A stretch of DNA of 64,000 nt, from the NCBI RefSeq assembly GCF_017874255.1, contig NZ_JAGGLD010000002.1, positions 372,001-436,000 of the forward strand, written 5' to 3'. This DNA comes from Paenibacillus shirakamiensis (GTDB taxonomy: Bacteria; Bacillota; Bacilli; Paenibacillales; Paenibacillaceae). Below the pieces are notes generated by a model that saw only the letters and a list, made by a program, of their open reading frames with translations, was not told the DNA's origin and made no database searches. Position 1 is the first letter of the stretch; every line of letters begins with the position of its first letter. This document shows positions 7,805 through 17,610 of the stretch, in pieces. Made by a program: the position numbers and the translations under genes.

Positions 7805-9211
7805 ATGGTATTCAGCAGCCTGCTGTTTCTGTTCCTCTTCCTTCCTGTTGTGCTACTGCTGTATTATGTAGCCCCAGGGAGGCTTAAAAACCTCATTCTT
7901 CTAGGGACAAGCTTAGTCTTCTATGCATGGGGCGAACCCGTCTATATTGTGATTATGTTGTTCTCGACACTCATGGATTATAGCTTCGGTCTGCTGCTTA
8001 GCCGGCCGAAGCTGACTAGATATCAGCGTAAATGGATTATAGCAGGCTCGATTCTCGTCAATCTAGCGCTACTCTCCTATTTCAAATATGCAGATTTCCT
8101 CATCCATACTATAAATCAAGTGCTCGGAACCCAAATCCCCCTTACCGACCTCCCTTTACCTATTGGGATCTCTTTCTATACCTTTCAATCGATGTCTTAC
8201 ATTGTTGATATCTACCGCGGGACGGCCAAAGCACAGCGGAATTGGCTGGATTTTGCCACCTTCGTGGCTCTATTTCCTCAGCTTGTGGCCGGGCCAATCG
8301 TCCAATATTCAGTGGTCGCCGATCAAATTAAGCACCGAACTGTAGATATAGATACATTTGCTGAGGGGGTACGCCGATTTATCATTGGACTTGCCAAAAA
8401 AGTGCTACTCGCCAATAATATTGGGCTTTTATGGCATGGCATCTCTCAGACAGATACAAGCAACATGTCCATCCTGATGGCGTGGTTAGGCATCATTGCG
8501 TTCGCTTTTCAAATCTATTTCGATTTCAGCGGATATTCGGATATGGCGATTGGACTCGGGCTCATGTTCGGCTTTCATTTCAATGAGAACTTCAATCGAC
8601 CTTATGCGGCGCGAAGCATTACTGATTTTTGGAGGCGATGGCATATCTCGCTTAGCAGCTGGTTCCGGGATTACCTGTACATCCCCTTAGGTGGGAATCG
8701 GCGGGGTCTACCTATTCAGCTGCGGAATATAATGATTGTCTGGGTGCTGACGGGACTATGGCATGGAGCGAGCTGGAACTTCCTCTTGTGGGGTTTTTAT
8801 TTCGGGGTGATCTTGTCACTTGAAAAGCTTGGACTCTTACGATTATTGAACAGACTCCCTGCATGGATTGCTCATGGGTATGCGTTAATCCTGATTCTTG
8901 TAGGCTGGGTGTTCTTCGCATTCGAGCAGTGGACTACAATGACCGGTTATCTTAGTGCGATGCTAGGCATGGGTGGTCAACATGAGCATCATGCTGTGTG
9001 GGACAACACTACCTTATACCTGCTATACACCAATATCCTATTGCTGATTATCACTACACTCGCTTCTATCCCTTGGGAGAATTCGAGGATCTACCTCAGA
9101 TGGATGAATCATCCCTATGTCCAGCTCCCTGTACTTGGGGTTTTGTTCTTCCTAAGTTCAGCGTATCTGGTGGATGCTACCTTTAATCCATTCCTATATT
9201 TCCGATTCTAA
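7805..9211 (+). CDS. MBOAT-family membrane O-acyltransferase (AlgI/DltB-like)
   Basis: A 468-residue multipass membrane protein. Seen: the PIGISFYTFQSMSYIVD signature of AlgI-like proteins, the middle motif SDMAIGLGLMFGF, DFWRRWHISLSSWFRDYLYI, and the catalytic histidine region GLWHGASWNFLLWG. It should move acyl groups (often acetyl) across the membrane to a surface polymer, with the downstream DHHW protein as the extracytoplasmic transferase. It starts 5 bp after the lipoprotein stop, with little ribosome site of its own, so coupling is likely. Confidence 0.9.
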   Translation: MVFSSLLFLFLFLPVVLLLYYVAPGRLKNLILLGTSLVFYAWGEPVYIVIMLFSTLMDYSFGLLLSRPKLTRYQRKWIIAGSILVNLALLSYFKYADFLIHTINQVLGTQIPLTDLPLPIGISFYTFQSMSYIVDIYRGTAKAQRNWLDFATFVALFPQLVAGPIVQYSVVADQIKHRTVDIDTFAEGVRRFIIGLAKKVLLANNIGLLWHGISQTDTSNMSILMAWLGIIAFAFQIYFDFSGYSDMAIGLGLMFGFHFNENFNRPYAARSITDFWRRWHISLSSWFRDYLYIPLGGNRRGLPIQLRNIMIVWVLTGLWHGASWNFLLWGFYFGVILSLEKLGLLRLLNRLPAWIAHGYALILILVGWVFFAFEQWTTMTGYLSAMLGMGGQHEHHAVWDNTTLYLLYTNILLLIITTLASIPWENSRIYLRWMNHPYVQLPVLGVLFFLSSAYLVDATFNPFLYFRF

Positions 9212-9243
9212 CCTGTTCATTGATGAGAGAAAGGACCTTTTCT

Positions 9244-10392
9244 ATGAAATTTACATCTCTGAAAATCACTCCACAAAAGATGTTAGTATCCGGCTTTCTT
9301 TGCGCCATCTTTGGGATGTCTGGCCTATTTTGGGTATTACCCAAAACCTCCTTCTCCGAGACTGAGAATCGCAGACTGCAACAAGCGCCCAAATTCACTT
9401 GGGATCACCTGATCTCCAAGCAATTTTCAGAAGATACCGAGGCCTACATTACAGATCACTTCCCATGGCGTACAGGATGGGTACAAGTGAAATCAGAAAT
9501 GGAACAAGCCAGGCTTCAACAGGAGAACAACGGAATATATAAAGGCAAAGACGGGTACTTGTTCGAAAAATTCAACCAACCCAGTGATGCTGATCTTGCC
9601 CAATATACGGAGGCGATCGGTCGTTTTGTCCAGCGTCATCCTGAATCTCATATGACGCTTCTGCTTGCACCGAATTCCATTGGGCTCTATCCAGAACGTC
9701 TGCCAAAGTTCGCTCCTTATGGTTCTGAAGCTTACGTGAATCAATTCGTGGGTACTAAGCTCGGACAGCGGCTTACTTATCTTAATGGATTTGATTTTTT
9801 ACCGAAGGATTCAACGCAGCCCCTTTATTACCGTACAGATCATCACTGGACAACCTATGGCGCATTCCTTGCCTATCAGAACTATGCTCGTCATATGCAG
9901 TGGACCCCTGAATCGTTAATTGATTATAACGTGCATACGGTAAGCGATGCATTCCTAGGGAGCTATCAGACACGTAGTCAATATGGTGGTCTCACTCCAG
10001 ATACAATTCAAATGTATGATCCGAAGTCAGGAAGATCTTCGACACAATATGTGGCAGATACCAATCAGACGATAGGTCTTTATGATCCATCCTTTTTACA
10101 GCGAAAAGACAAGTACTCCTATTTCCTTGGGGGGGTGCATGGCCTGTCTGTCATTCATACACAGCTTCCTAAGAATCAGACGAAGATTCAGAAGATACTA
10201 GTCATTAAAGATTCATATGCCCATAGCTTTCTACCTTTCCTAACTGCTCACATACCAGAAATCCATGTGATTGACAGCCGTTATTATAACGGAAATATCT
10301 CGGAGTATATGACAAAAAATCAGATCACCGAAGTGTTGTTTGTGTTCAACACAGCTACGTTTGTAGATAATCCTGCTCTTTTGAAGCTATGA
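9244..10392 (+). CDS. DHHW-family extracytoplasmic acyltransferase partner
   Basis: A 382-residue protein with one N-terminal membrane anchor (about residues 14-33). The diagnostic TDHHWTTYGA lies in the middle, and LLLAPNSIGLYPERLP and VIKDSYAHSF are the other SGNH/AlgJ-type blocks, giving a likely Ser-Asp-His catalytic set. These proteins work with MBOAT acyltransferases on exopolymers or cell-wall glycans. The ATG at 9244 follows AAGGA by 8 nt, preferred over an in-frame ATG at 9220. It ends the acylation operon. Confidence 0.85.
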   Translation: MKFTSLKITPQKMLVSGFLCAIFGMSGLFWVLPKTSFSETENRRLQQAPKFTWDHLISKQFSEDTEAYITDHFPWRTGWVQVKSEMEQARLQQENNGIYKGKDGYLFEKFNQPSDADLAQYTEAIGRFVQRHPESHMTLLLAPNSIGLYPERLPKFAPYGSEAYVNQFVGTKLGQRLTYLNGFDFLPKDSTQPLYYRTDHHWTTYGAFLAYQNYARHMQWTPESLIDYNVHTVSDAFLGSYQTRSQYGGLTPDTIQMYDPKSGRSSTQYVADTNQTIGLYDPSFLQRKDKYSYFLGGVHGLSVIHTQLPKNQTKIQKILVIKDSYAHSFLPFLTAHIPEIHVIDSRYYNGNISEYMTKNQITEVLFVFNTATFVDNPALLKL

Positions 10393-10526
10393 ATATAAAA
10401 GGAAAAACATCTTATTTTATTATTTTTTCCTCCATTTTTAAATTTCCCCCTCCATATAGACTAATATCGAGAACCTCCGGGCATAGTTTATTTATCCAAT
10501 TATCGCTATAGGAGGTCTCTCCCCAT

Positions 10527-11666
10527 ATGAAGGCAGTCACTTATCAAGGAATTAAACATATCGAAGTGAAGCAAGTTGCTGATCCACGCCTTGAAAAACA
10601 AGATGATATTATCGTACGCATTACATCCACTGCAATTTGCGGTTCGGATTTACATATTTATCAGGGTGCCATTCCGGCGGAGAAAGATTATGTGATTGGT
10701 CATGAGCCGATGGGCATTGTAGAAGAAGTAGGGAAAGACGTGACCCGAGTGAAAAAAGGAGACCGTGTTGTCCTCCCTTTCAACATTGCCTGTGGGCACT
10801 GTTTCTACTGCGAGAATGAGATGGAAAGCCAGTGTGATAACTCTAACCGGAATGAGAAGATTGATACTGGCGGTTACTTCGGGTTCACGGATCGCTATGG
10901 GGACTACCTTGGTGGTCAAGCGGAGCTTCTGCGTGTTCCTTTTGGGAATTTTGTTCCATTTAAGGTTCCTGAATCTTGTGAGCTTGAAGATGAAGCCCTA
11001 CTCTTCATGTCTGATGTACTGCCTACGGCATATTGGAGCGTAGAACATTCGGGAATGAAGCCAGGGGATATTGTTATGATTCTAGGCTGCGGTCCGGTGG
11101 GTCTCATGGCACAGAAGTTCGCTTGGATGAAGGGGGCAAGCCGCGTCATTGCGGTGGACCGCGTTCCTTATCGTCTCGATAAAGCACGGCGGATGAACAA
11201 CGTAGAGACATATAATTTTGAAGAACATGAAGATATGGGGCAGCTGATTAAAGAGATTACGAAAGGCGGTAGTGATGTCGTCATTGACTGTGTAGGGATG
11301 GATGGGAAGAAGAATCCACTGGAAGCCATCGGTCAGAAGCTCAAACTTCAGGGCGGTACGCTGAGTGCACTCGATATCGCTATACATTCAGTCCGTAAAT
11401 TCGGCTCCATTCAGCTCACAGGTGTATACGGCTCCATGTACAATATGTTCCCACTCGGCTCCATGTTCGAACGCAACATCACCCTCAAAATGGGTCAGGC
11501 TCCTGTCATTCACTACATGCCTAAAATATTCGAGATGATCACAAAGGGGGATATTGATCCTACCGAGATCATCACCCACAACGTTCCGCTCGATCAAGCG
11601 AGTGATGCTTATAAGGTGTTCTATGAACATGAAGATGACTGCATTAAAGTTGTGCTTAAACCTTAG
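10527..11666 (+). CDS. Zinc-dependent alcohol dehydrogenase (formaldehyde dehydrogenase-like)
   Basis: A 379-residue medium-chain dehydrogenase. Catalytic zinc ligands fall in CGSDLHIYQG and GHEP; the structural zinc site is the four-Cys stretch CGHCFYCENEMESQC (about residues 88-102). The Rossmann motif is GCGPVGLMAQ. The length and the FGFTDRYGDYLGGQAELL insertion resemble the glutathione-independent formaldehyde dehydrogenase branch, but the substrate is inferred. AGGAGGTCTC precedes the ATG. Confidence 0.85.
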   Translation: MKAVTYQGIKHIEVKQVADPRLEKQDDIIVRITSTAICGSDLHIYQGAIPAEKDYVIGHEPMGIVEEVGKDVTRVKKGDRVVLPFNIACGHCFYCENEMESQCDNSNRNEKIDTGGYFGFTDRYGDYLGGQAELLRVPFGNFVPFKVPESCELEDEALLFMSDVLPTAYWSVEHSGMKPGDIVMILGCGPVGLMAQKFAWMKGASRVIAVDRVPYRLDKARRMNNVETYNFEEHEDMGQLIKEITKGGSDVVIDCVGMDGKKNPLEAIGQKLKLQGGTLSALDIAIHSVRKFGSIQLTGVYGSMYNMFPLGSMFERNITLKMGQAPVIHYMPKIFEMITKGDIDPTEIITHNVPLDQASDAYKVFYEHEDDCIKVVLKP

Positions 11667-11729
11667 GATGTTAGAGAAGAATGACAGTATCTATGTAAGT
11701 TTTAACTAGAAGATGCTCTAGCGTCAACA

Positions 11730-11794
11730 TTCGGTTCGGTTTAGTTCGATTCTATTTAGTTTGGTTTAGTTCGGTTCGATATAGTTCAGTTCAG
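11730..11794. repeat. Degenerate 5-bp tandem repeat, about 13 units
   Basis: Thirteen consecutive pentamers in strict 5-bp phase: TTCGG, TTCGG, TTTAG, TTCGA, TTCTA, TTTAG, TTTGG, TTTAG, TTCGG, TTCGA, TATAG, TTCAG, TTCAG. It lies in the gap after the dehydrogenase gene and codes for nothing. The cause is unknown; slippage is likely. Confidence 0.85.
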
Positions 11795-11846
11795 TAACAT
11801 TAGCTTAATTCGGCTAGGACGAGAAATTTACGATGAATGATTCTCT

Positions 11847-11886
11847 GCGCGAAGGTCAGGGCCCGCCCTTGAACTCTGCGCTTTTT
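11847..11886 (+). terminator. Terminator after the dehydrogenase gene
   Basis: GCGC at the left pairs with GCGC at the right, with AGGGC/GCCCT as the inner stem, followed by TTTTT. It lies about 180 bp after the stop codon, beyond the pentamer repeat. Confidence 0.6.
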
Positions 11887-11975
11887 GCTGTTTATGCTTG
11901 TTTTTACCCAAGAACTGATATGATATAAGAAAGCCTTACAAGTAAGACGATACACGCTCAGGAGACGAGTAACCT

Positions 11976-13619
11976 ATGAATAATACCTACAATTTAGATG
12001 ATATAGCATGGCAGCAGCTCACTCAGCAGATTGGTGAACAATTCAGTGATCTTACGCTGAAACGAGGGTTCCAGTATTTCAGGCAACACCGTGTTCATCA
12101 ACTCACGACACCTGATGCCCATCACATCGAAGCCATGGTTCAAGGTACGGAAGATTATCATGTGACATTCAACTTAGAATCCTTTAGTTCTAGCCATTGT
12201 CAATGTCCGGTCCCTTCTCACTGCAAGCATATGGTTGCGGTGCTGCTAGAGTATGCCGATCAGCAGGGAAGATCTGTACATGCCATTGTCAATGCTAGTT
12301 CCCATGTTGATTTCAAAACACCGTCTAAAACTCCGCCTGAGGCTGGGAGACCTCGCGCTGGACTTCAGACATTCGAGCAGAAGGAAAAGGCTTTAGCCCA
12401 GATTCAGCAAGATGCCTTGCAATTATCTACACTCCCTATTTCAGCATGGCATGATCTATTTGCTCGCTTGGTCACACTTAACGGAGTAAACAGTCAAAAT
12501 ACGCATTATGTCCAGAATATACTCAGCTCCCTCTATGCTTTACAGCCCGTTCTTACTCCAGCGCTGTCCCTATGGTTCGAACTTCATGTTCAGTTGTATG
12601 TCCTTCGTACTTTAATTAAGCCGCAGTCAAGTGGTCTGACACCGCCTTCGAATTACCATATGGGGTATTACACCCAAATTGCCGCCGAAGACCTGCAGAA
12701 ATCAATGCGTCAGCTATTCACTAGAGACCCTGAACTTGCCGATTCTGATGATAGTTGGCAAAGCGTGTCTGAGACGCTGAACATCCTTCGGCAATACATG
12801 CTGACGGAACCGCCCAATATTAGTTACTTTTCAGAAATCTATGACCTGCTCTGGATGAATTGGATCCGTCCATCTAGGACAGATGATCAGATTATTCTGG
12901 ATGAACTTGTGCAATTGCAATCAGCTGAAGAAGAGATAGGCCCCGCTCTAGCCCGCAAGCCGTGGGCTATTGCCCAGAGCCGAATGTACTTCTACTTGGC
13001 CCAAGATGACCAAGCCAAGCATTGGCTGCGAGCTGCTAAGCTAGTAGCTCCTGCAATGATGTTAAGGTATCTTGAAATACTGCAGAACGAGCAGAATTGG
13101 GATCGACTGAAAGATTGGCTTCTTCACGTTGGACCAGATCTTAACAGCCATCGTAGTGATCATATGACCGAGTATATGTCGTACTGGCAGACTGAGCTAG
13201 ACCATCATCCGGAAGCCGAGCCGCACATGTGGAATATGCTTGTTCAAATGCTACCTCAGTCGAGGAAAATCTATGAGGATACTTTACTAGCCCATGAACG
13301 CTGGCAGGAGTGGATCGACTATCAACTCACGACTGGGCAGGAGCCTCTTCATTTTCGTGTGAGTGTACTCCAACCAATTGAAAAGAATGCACCTGAATTG
13401 CTTCTCCCCTTCTACCATCAAGCGGTAGAGCGGTACATTATACTTAAGAACCGAAGTAGCTATAAATCTGCCGTGAAGCTACTTAAAAGGCTAGCCAAAC
13501 TATACAAAAAAATGAAGCGGGAAGAGCGCTGGGAGCAGTTCCTTGATGCGTTCGTACGCCGCCATAGTCGTTTACGCGCCTTGCAAGAGGAGCTTCGGAA
13601 AGGGAAGTTGATCTCATGA
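11976..13619 (+). CDS. SWIM zinc-finger protein
   Basis: A 547-residue protein. The SWIM finger (C-x-C...C-x-H) is CQCPVPSHCKHMVAVLL, at about residues 73-89. The rest is helical and charged without a recognised catalytic domain. In Firmicutes such proteins are coded directly before a SNF2 helicase, as here: the stop overlaps the next ATG (ATGA). It probably serves as the DNA- or protein-binding partner of that helicase. GGAGACGAG precedes the ATG. A fairly good -10-like TATGAT lies near 11920. Confidence 0.85.
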   Translation: MNNTYNLDDIAWQQLTQQIGEQFSDLTLKRGFQYFRQHRVHQLTTPDAHHIEAMVQGTEDYHVTFNLESFSSSHCQCPVPSHCKHMVAVLLEYADQQGRSVHAIVNASSHVDFKTPSKTPPEAGRPRAGLQTFEQKEKALAQIQQDALQLSTLPISAWHDLFARLVTLNGVNSQNTHYVQNILSSLYALQPVLTPALSLWFELHVQLYVLRTLIKPQSSGLTPPSNYHMGYYTQIAAEDLQKSMRQLFTRDPELADSDDSWQSVSETLNILRQYMLTEPPNISYFSEIYDLLWMNWIRPSRTDDQIILDELVQLQSAEEEIGPALARKPWAIAQSRMYFYLAQDDQAKHWLRAAKLVAPAMMLRYLEILQNEQNWDRLKDWLLHVGPDLNSHRSDHMTEYMSYWQTELDHHPEAEPHMWNMLVQMLPQSRKIYEDTLLAHERWQEWIDYQLTTGQEPLHFRVSVLQPIEKNAPELLLPFYHQAVERYIILKNRSSYKSAVKLLKRLAKLYKKMKREERWEQFLDAFVRRHSRLRALQEELRKGKLIS

Positions 13620-16564
13620 GTACATTTCCAGAAACAATTACGATACAGCTAACACTAACCGCCTTCGGAGATGCATTAATCTATGGATTCATGGCCGATC
13701 AAGATTATGTCCCTGGAGCTTATCTCAAACAACTTGTCTTTGCGTGGCATGAGGCCTCCTTCTATGGAACGGATCTCGATATTCAGCGCATATCGGGCGT
13801 GGATCTAATTATGCTGCCTGCGGATCAGGTAATTCCTTTCTTCGCAGAAGTCCCGTTACTTAGCCATGTGAACTGGAACTTTGGAGAAGGGGCATCGGAA
13901 CTACGAGAACTGGCCCCACTTCTATCCTCTTATGTACAGGAGAAGAAATATATCCCTAGCTTTATGGCCTTTCAAGAAGGGAAGCGGATGTGGACTTGGG
14001 ACAAGGATGCAATAGATCCACAGGAGCAATCCGTAAATCAGCAACGGATGCAGAACCTCGCCTTAAATGAGGGACTTGAAGCTGCCTTCTCTGCTAACGT
14101 GGAGGCTACGTACTATTCATCAGAGGAGACGACCGCGGATCTGCGTCGAGAGTTTCCTATCCTCTTCGCTACAGACCGCAAGAAGTTCCATGGATATAAT
14201 GAGAAATCTTGGCTCATTACGATGGGCTGGAAAGCGGATATATCCCCATTTCGCCCCTTGTTACAACTTCTTGAACCAGATGAAGAGGTAGCCGATTGGC
14301 GGCTGCAGCTTATGTTACAAGATAAGCAGGATTCAGCACAGCTTATTCACGTAAGACTTAGCACAGACGGACAAGTATCTGGAGTATGGCCTGAGGAATG
14401 GGCCTCTTCTATCCATGAACGGGCGGGAGGCTGGTCTGAGCATCTCCTTACTATACTGCCAAGTCAACCCGAACCAAAAGAAGCAAAAGATATACTAAGT
14501 TCCCCTCTATCCGATGCCGCTGCTTGGCAGTTTCTAACCACGGACAGTCAGCGCCTGCTTGAAGCGGGTTGGCAGGTTCTTTTGCCAGCTTGGTGGGAGA
14601 CCGCTTCGCGGAAGAAGACTAGACTTCGGGCCAAAGTACGCTCAGCAGAAGATGGGGCAACTAAAGGCAATGAATCATTATTCGGGTTACACTCTCTAGT
14701 GAACTTCGATTGGCGAATTGCCATTGGGGATACTGATCTCACCGAAGAAGAGTTCCATGCCTTGCTTGCCCGTAATGAACGGCTGGTGCGATTTAGAGGA
14801 CAGTGGATTACCCTAGATCCCGCTCTACTTGCTCAAATTCGCCAGATCATGGAGGGCATCGATCCGGCAGAAGGTTTGTCGTTCCAAGATATTTTACAGC
14901 TCCATCTGCTTGGAGCAGAGGATTCTTCCTCTAATGTATCTTTAGAACAAGCGGAAGAGGAGCAGACACGCATACAACTGGAAGTGGAACTGAACGATCA
15001 TCTGAATGAGATCATGGCTCAGCTTCAGCAGCAGGCCGCTTGGCCTGCCCTCCCCGTTCCTACTGCTCTTCAGGCGGACCTTCGTCCCTATCAGCGTGAT
15101 GGCTTTACTTGGCTCGCTTTCCTACGCAGATTTGGTCTCGGGGCCTGCCTTGCAGATGATATGGGACTTGGTAAAACTGTGCAGTTCATTACGTATTTGC
15201 TGCATGTGAAGGAGAGCACGCAGGAACAAAATACCCACTTTCCTTCGCTTCTCATCTGCCCGACGTCGGTCCTTGGCAATTGGCAGAAGGAATTACAGCG
15301 ATTTGCTCCCTCTTTGCGGGTCATGCTCCATTATGGTGGGTCAAGACGGACAGGGAATCGCTTTGAGGAAGAAGCTCTATCAGCAGATATCCTTCTCACT
15401 TCCTATGGAACAGCGACACTGGATCAGGAACTCCTGCAAAGCTATACGTGGGAATCGATCTGTCTAGATGAAGCTCAAAATATAAAAAATGCCCAGACCA
15501 AACAATCTGCAGCCGTGCGCAGCTTCCCTGCGAAACATCGCATTGCTATGACGGGTACGCCGATTGAGAATCGGTTATCTGAGCTTTGGTCGCTTTATGA
15601 CTTTATGAATCCGGGTTATTTAGGAACTTCGAGAGGATTTAATCATCGCTTCATTACCGCCATCGAGAAAGAACATAACGAACAGCGAACACAAGATTTA
15701 CAGCGTCTTGTCAAGCCTTTCATGCTGCGGCGTAAAAAGAAAGATCCCGCCATTCAACTGGATCTTCCAGATAAAAACGAGATGAAAACCTACATTCACC
15801 TCACGGCGGAACAAGGGGCGCTCTATGATCAGACGGTGAATGAATTGATGAAGCGGATGCAGGAGCTTGAAGGCATCGAGCGAAAAGGGGCTATTTTATC
15901 CGCGCTCACGCGTCTCAAGCAACTATGTGATCATCCGGTCCTTTTAACGAAGGAATCAATGCCGCAGAATAGGAATACCGGCGAGTTAGATACAGAATCC
16001 CTAATTCCCCGTTCCGCTAAGCTTGAACGCTTACTGGCGATGGTCCGAGAACTACGTGATGAGGGAGAACGATGCCTGATCTTCACCCAATATATTGGTA
16101 TGGGAGAGATGCTCCAGCAAGTGCTCCAGCATGAGCTGCAAGAACCCGTACTCTATCTGAATGGTAGTTCATCCAAGACAGCAAGGGATCGCATGATTGA
16201 GCAATTTCAATCGCAGACCCTCCACGCATCCGAGCAGCCTTCCATCTTCATTCTCTCGATTAAAGCGGGTGGAGTTGGTCTTAATCTTACGGCAGCGAAT
16301 CACGTCTTTCACTTCGACCGCTGGTGGAATCCCGCCGTAGAGAACCAAGCTACAGACCGAGCCTACCGGATGGGACAGACCAAAGATGTGCAGGTACACA
16401 AATTCATATCACTCGGTACCTTGGAAGAACGTATTGATGAAATGCTGGAAAACAAACAGCAACTTAGCGATAATGTCATATCGAGCACGGAAGGCTGGAT
16501 TACGGAGCTTTCTACCGAGGAGCTTCAAGACTTGTTCATGATGCGCAAGGATTGGACGGGATAA
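13616..16564 (+). CDS. SNF2-family (Rad54-like) DNA-dependent ATPase
   Basis: A 982-residue protein. Residues 1-480 hold the SNF2-associated N-terminal region; the helicase core follows. Seen: Walker A LADDMGLGKTVQ (about 513-524), Walker B LDEAQNIKN, motif III TGTPIENRL, and C-terminal motifs SIKAGGVGLNLTAANHVFHF and DRAYRMGQTKDVQVHKF. These remodel protein-DNA complexes using ATP. All core motifs look intact. Start overlaps the SWIM gene by 4 bp. Confidence 0.92.
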   Translation: MSTFPETITIQLTLTAFGDALIYGFMADQDYVPGAYLKQLVFAWHEASFYGTDLDIQRISGVDLIMLPADQVIPFFAEVPLLSHVNWNFGEGASELRELAPLLSSYVQEKKYIPSFMAFQEGKRMWTWDKDAIDPQEQSVNQQRMQNLALNEGLEAAFSANVEATYYSSEETTADLRREFPILFATDRKKFHGYNEKSWLITMGWKADISPFRPLLQLLEPDEEVADWRLQLMLQDKQDSAQLIHVRLSTDGQVSGVWPEEWASSIHERAGGWSEHLLTILPSQPEPKEAKDILSSPLSDAAAWQFLTTDSQRLLEAGWQVLLPAWWETASRKKTRLRAKVRSAEDGATKGNESLFGLHSLVNFDWRIAIGDTDLTEEEFHALLARNERLVRFRGQWITLDPALLAQIRQIMEGIDPAEGLSFQDILQLHLLGAEDSSSNVSLEQAEEEQTRIQLEVELNDHLNEIMAQLQQQAAWPALPVPTALQADLRPYQRDGFTWLAFLRRFGLGACLADDMGLGKTVQFITYLLHVKESTQEQNTHFPSLLICPTSVLGNWQKELQRFAPSLRVMLHYGGSRRTGNRFEEEALSADILLTSYGTATLDQELLQSYTWESICLDEAQNIKNAQTKQSAAVRSFPAKHRIAMTGTPIENRLSELWSLYDFMNPGYLGTSRGFNHRFITAIEKEHNEQRTQDLQRLVKPFMLRRKKKDPAIQLDLPDKNEMKTYIHLTAEQGALYDQTVNELMKRMQELEGIERKGAILSALTRLKQLCDHPVLLTKESMPQNRNTGELDTESLIPRSAKLERLLAMVRELRDEGERCLIFTQYIGMGEMLQQVLQHELQEPVLYLNGSSSKTARDRMIEQFQSQTLHASEQPSIFILSIKAGGVGLNLTAANHVFHFDRWWNPAVENQATDRAYRMGQTKDVQVHKFISLGTLEERIDEMLENKQQLSDNVISSTEGWITELSTEELQDLFMMRKDWTG

Positions 16565-16627
16565 TTAGTGTTCCAAGCCACAGAATCGATGATGCTTTTA
16601 ATGATAGATACAGTATACGTACTACAA

Positions 16628-16660
16628 AAAGTCTACTCATCTTTTGGATGAGTAGACTTT
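16628..16660. terminator. Strong bidirectional terminator between SNF2 and EamA genes
   Basis: A 14-bp perfect stem, AAAGTCTACTCATC (16628-16641) against its complement at 16647-16660, with a TTTTG loop and T- or A-rich flanks. The two flanking genes converge on it, so it can serve both. Confidence 0.9.
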
Positions 16661-16689
16661 GTTGTGCTTATTAAGTATAGTAGCTCCTT

Positions 16690-17610
16690 TTAAAGTAGAT
16701 CCTGATGAACTGAGATCGTGTTTGATAATTTTTTTTCTTTGGGAGAATATTCAGATATTACAATGGCAATCAGAATTATTATAGCCCCCAACCACTCCAT
16801 GCCATGAACGGTCTCCTGTAGAATGATAAAGGAGAACACGGTAGCGAAGATAGGCTCCGAGAGTTCAAGCATCTGTACTTTATTGGCTTCTAGCATGGTA
16901 AGTGCCATAGTAGTACAGTAAAAGCCTCCTATCGTTGGAAAAACAGCAAGAGCAACAAGAGAGGGATATGTACTTATCTCTGGAAAAATCCAACCTTCTC
17001 TAGAAAAAGGGATGAATAGATAAATTACACCAAATAACATGAAGTACCAGATTAGCGGTAGTCCCCCCTCCAACTTAAAGCGTTTCGTAAAGACAAGGAA
17101 TAACCCATAACCCAATCCTGCTATCCCCGCCAGAACAGCACCCTTGGAGAGACTGCCTATAGCCCCTTCGGCTAAAGCCATAATGACAAGTCCTACAATC
17201 AATAATAGGAGTCCTACATATTTGACAATATGTTTCTTCTCCTTTAACCATATGGAACTGCACAGGAACGTAGTTACGGTTGATGCGCCTAACAAGATAA
17301 ATACGACATAAGGTACCACTTCAAAAGTGTAGGCTGTAGTCTCAAAAAAGTATAAAACAAAGATTCCTAAAAAAGAGCATAACGCAATCGACATGATCTT
17401 GGAGGTTAAATGCACAATGGCCCGTCTGAAACTTGCACTAAAAAGTGAATATAAGGAAAGGGCAAGGAAAGCAATAAGACATTTATAAAAAGATACTGCT
17501 GATGATGTTAATTCCGAAGAAATGAGGTCCTTGGATAGAATCCCTACCGTGCCATTTAATAAGGCAGCTCCTAATGCTAAAAAGACGCCAATGATATTTG
17601 TATTTTTCAT
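16690..17610 (-). CDS. EamA/DMT-family transporter
   Basis: A 306-residue protein with about ten hydrophobic helices in two EamA halves; FLALGAALLNGTVGILSK opens the first and AVLAGIAGLGYGLFLVF the second. These export or import small metabolites; the substrate is unknown. Its ATG overlaps the stop of the upstream desaturase gene (ATGA), with AAGGAGA just before, so the two are co-translated. Confidence 0.88.
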   Translation of the reverse strand: MKNTNIIGVFLALGAALLNGTVGILSKDLISSELTSSAVSFYKCLIAFLALSLYSLFSASFRRAIVHLTSKIMSIALCSFLGIFVLYFFETTAYTFEVVPYVVFILLGASTVTTFLCSSIWLKEKKHIVKYVGLLLLIVGLVIMALAEGAIGSLSKGAVLAGIAGLGYGLFLVFTKRFKLEGGLPLIWYFMLFGVIYLFIPFSREGWIFPEISTYPSLVALAVFPTIGGFYCTTMALTMLEANKVQMLELSEPIFATVFSFIILQETVHGMEWLGAIIILIAIVISEYSPKEKKLSNTISVHQDLL

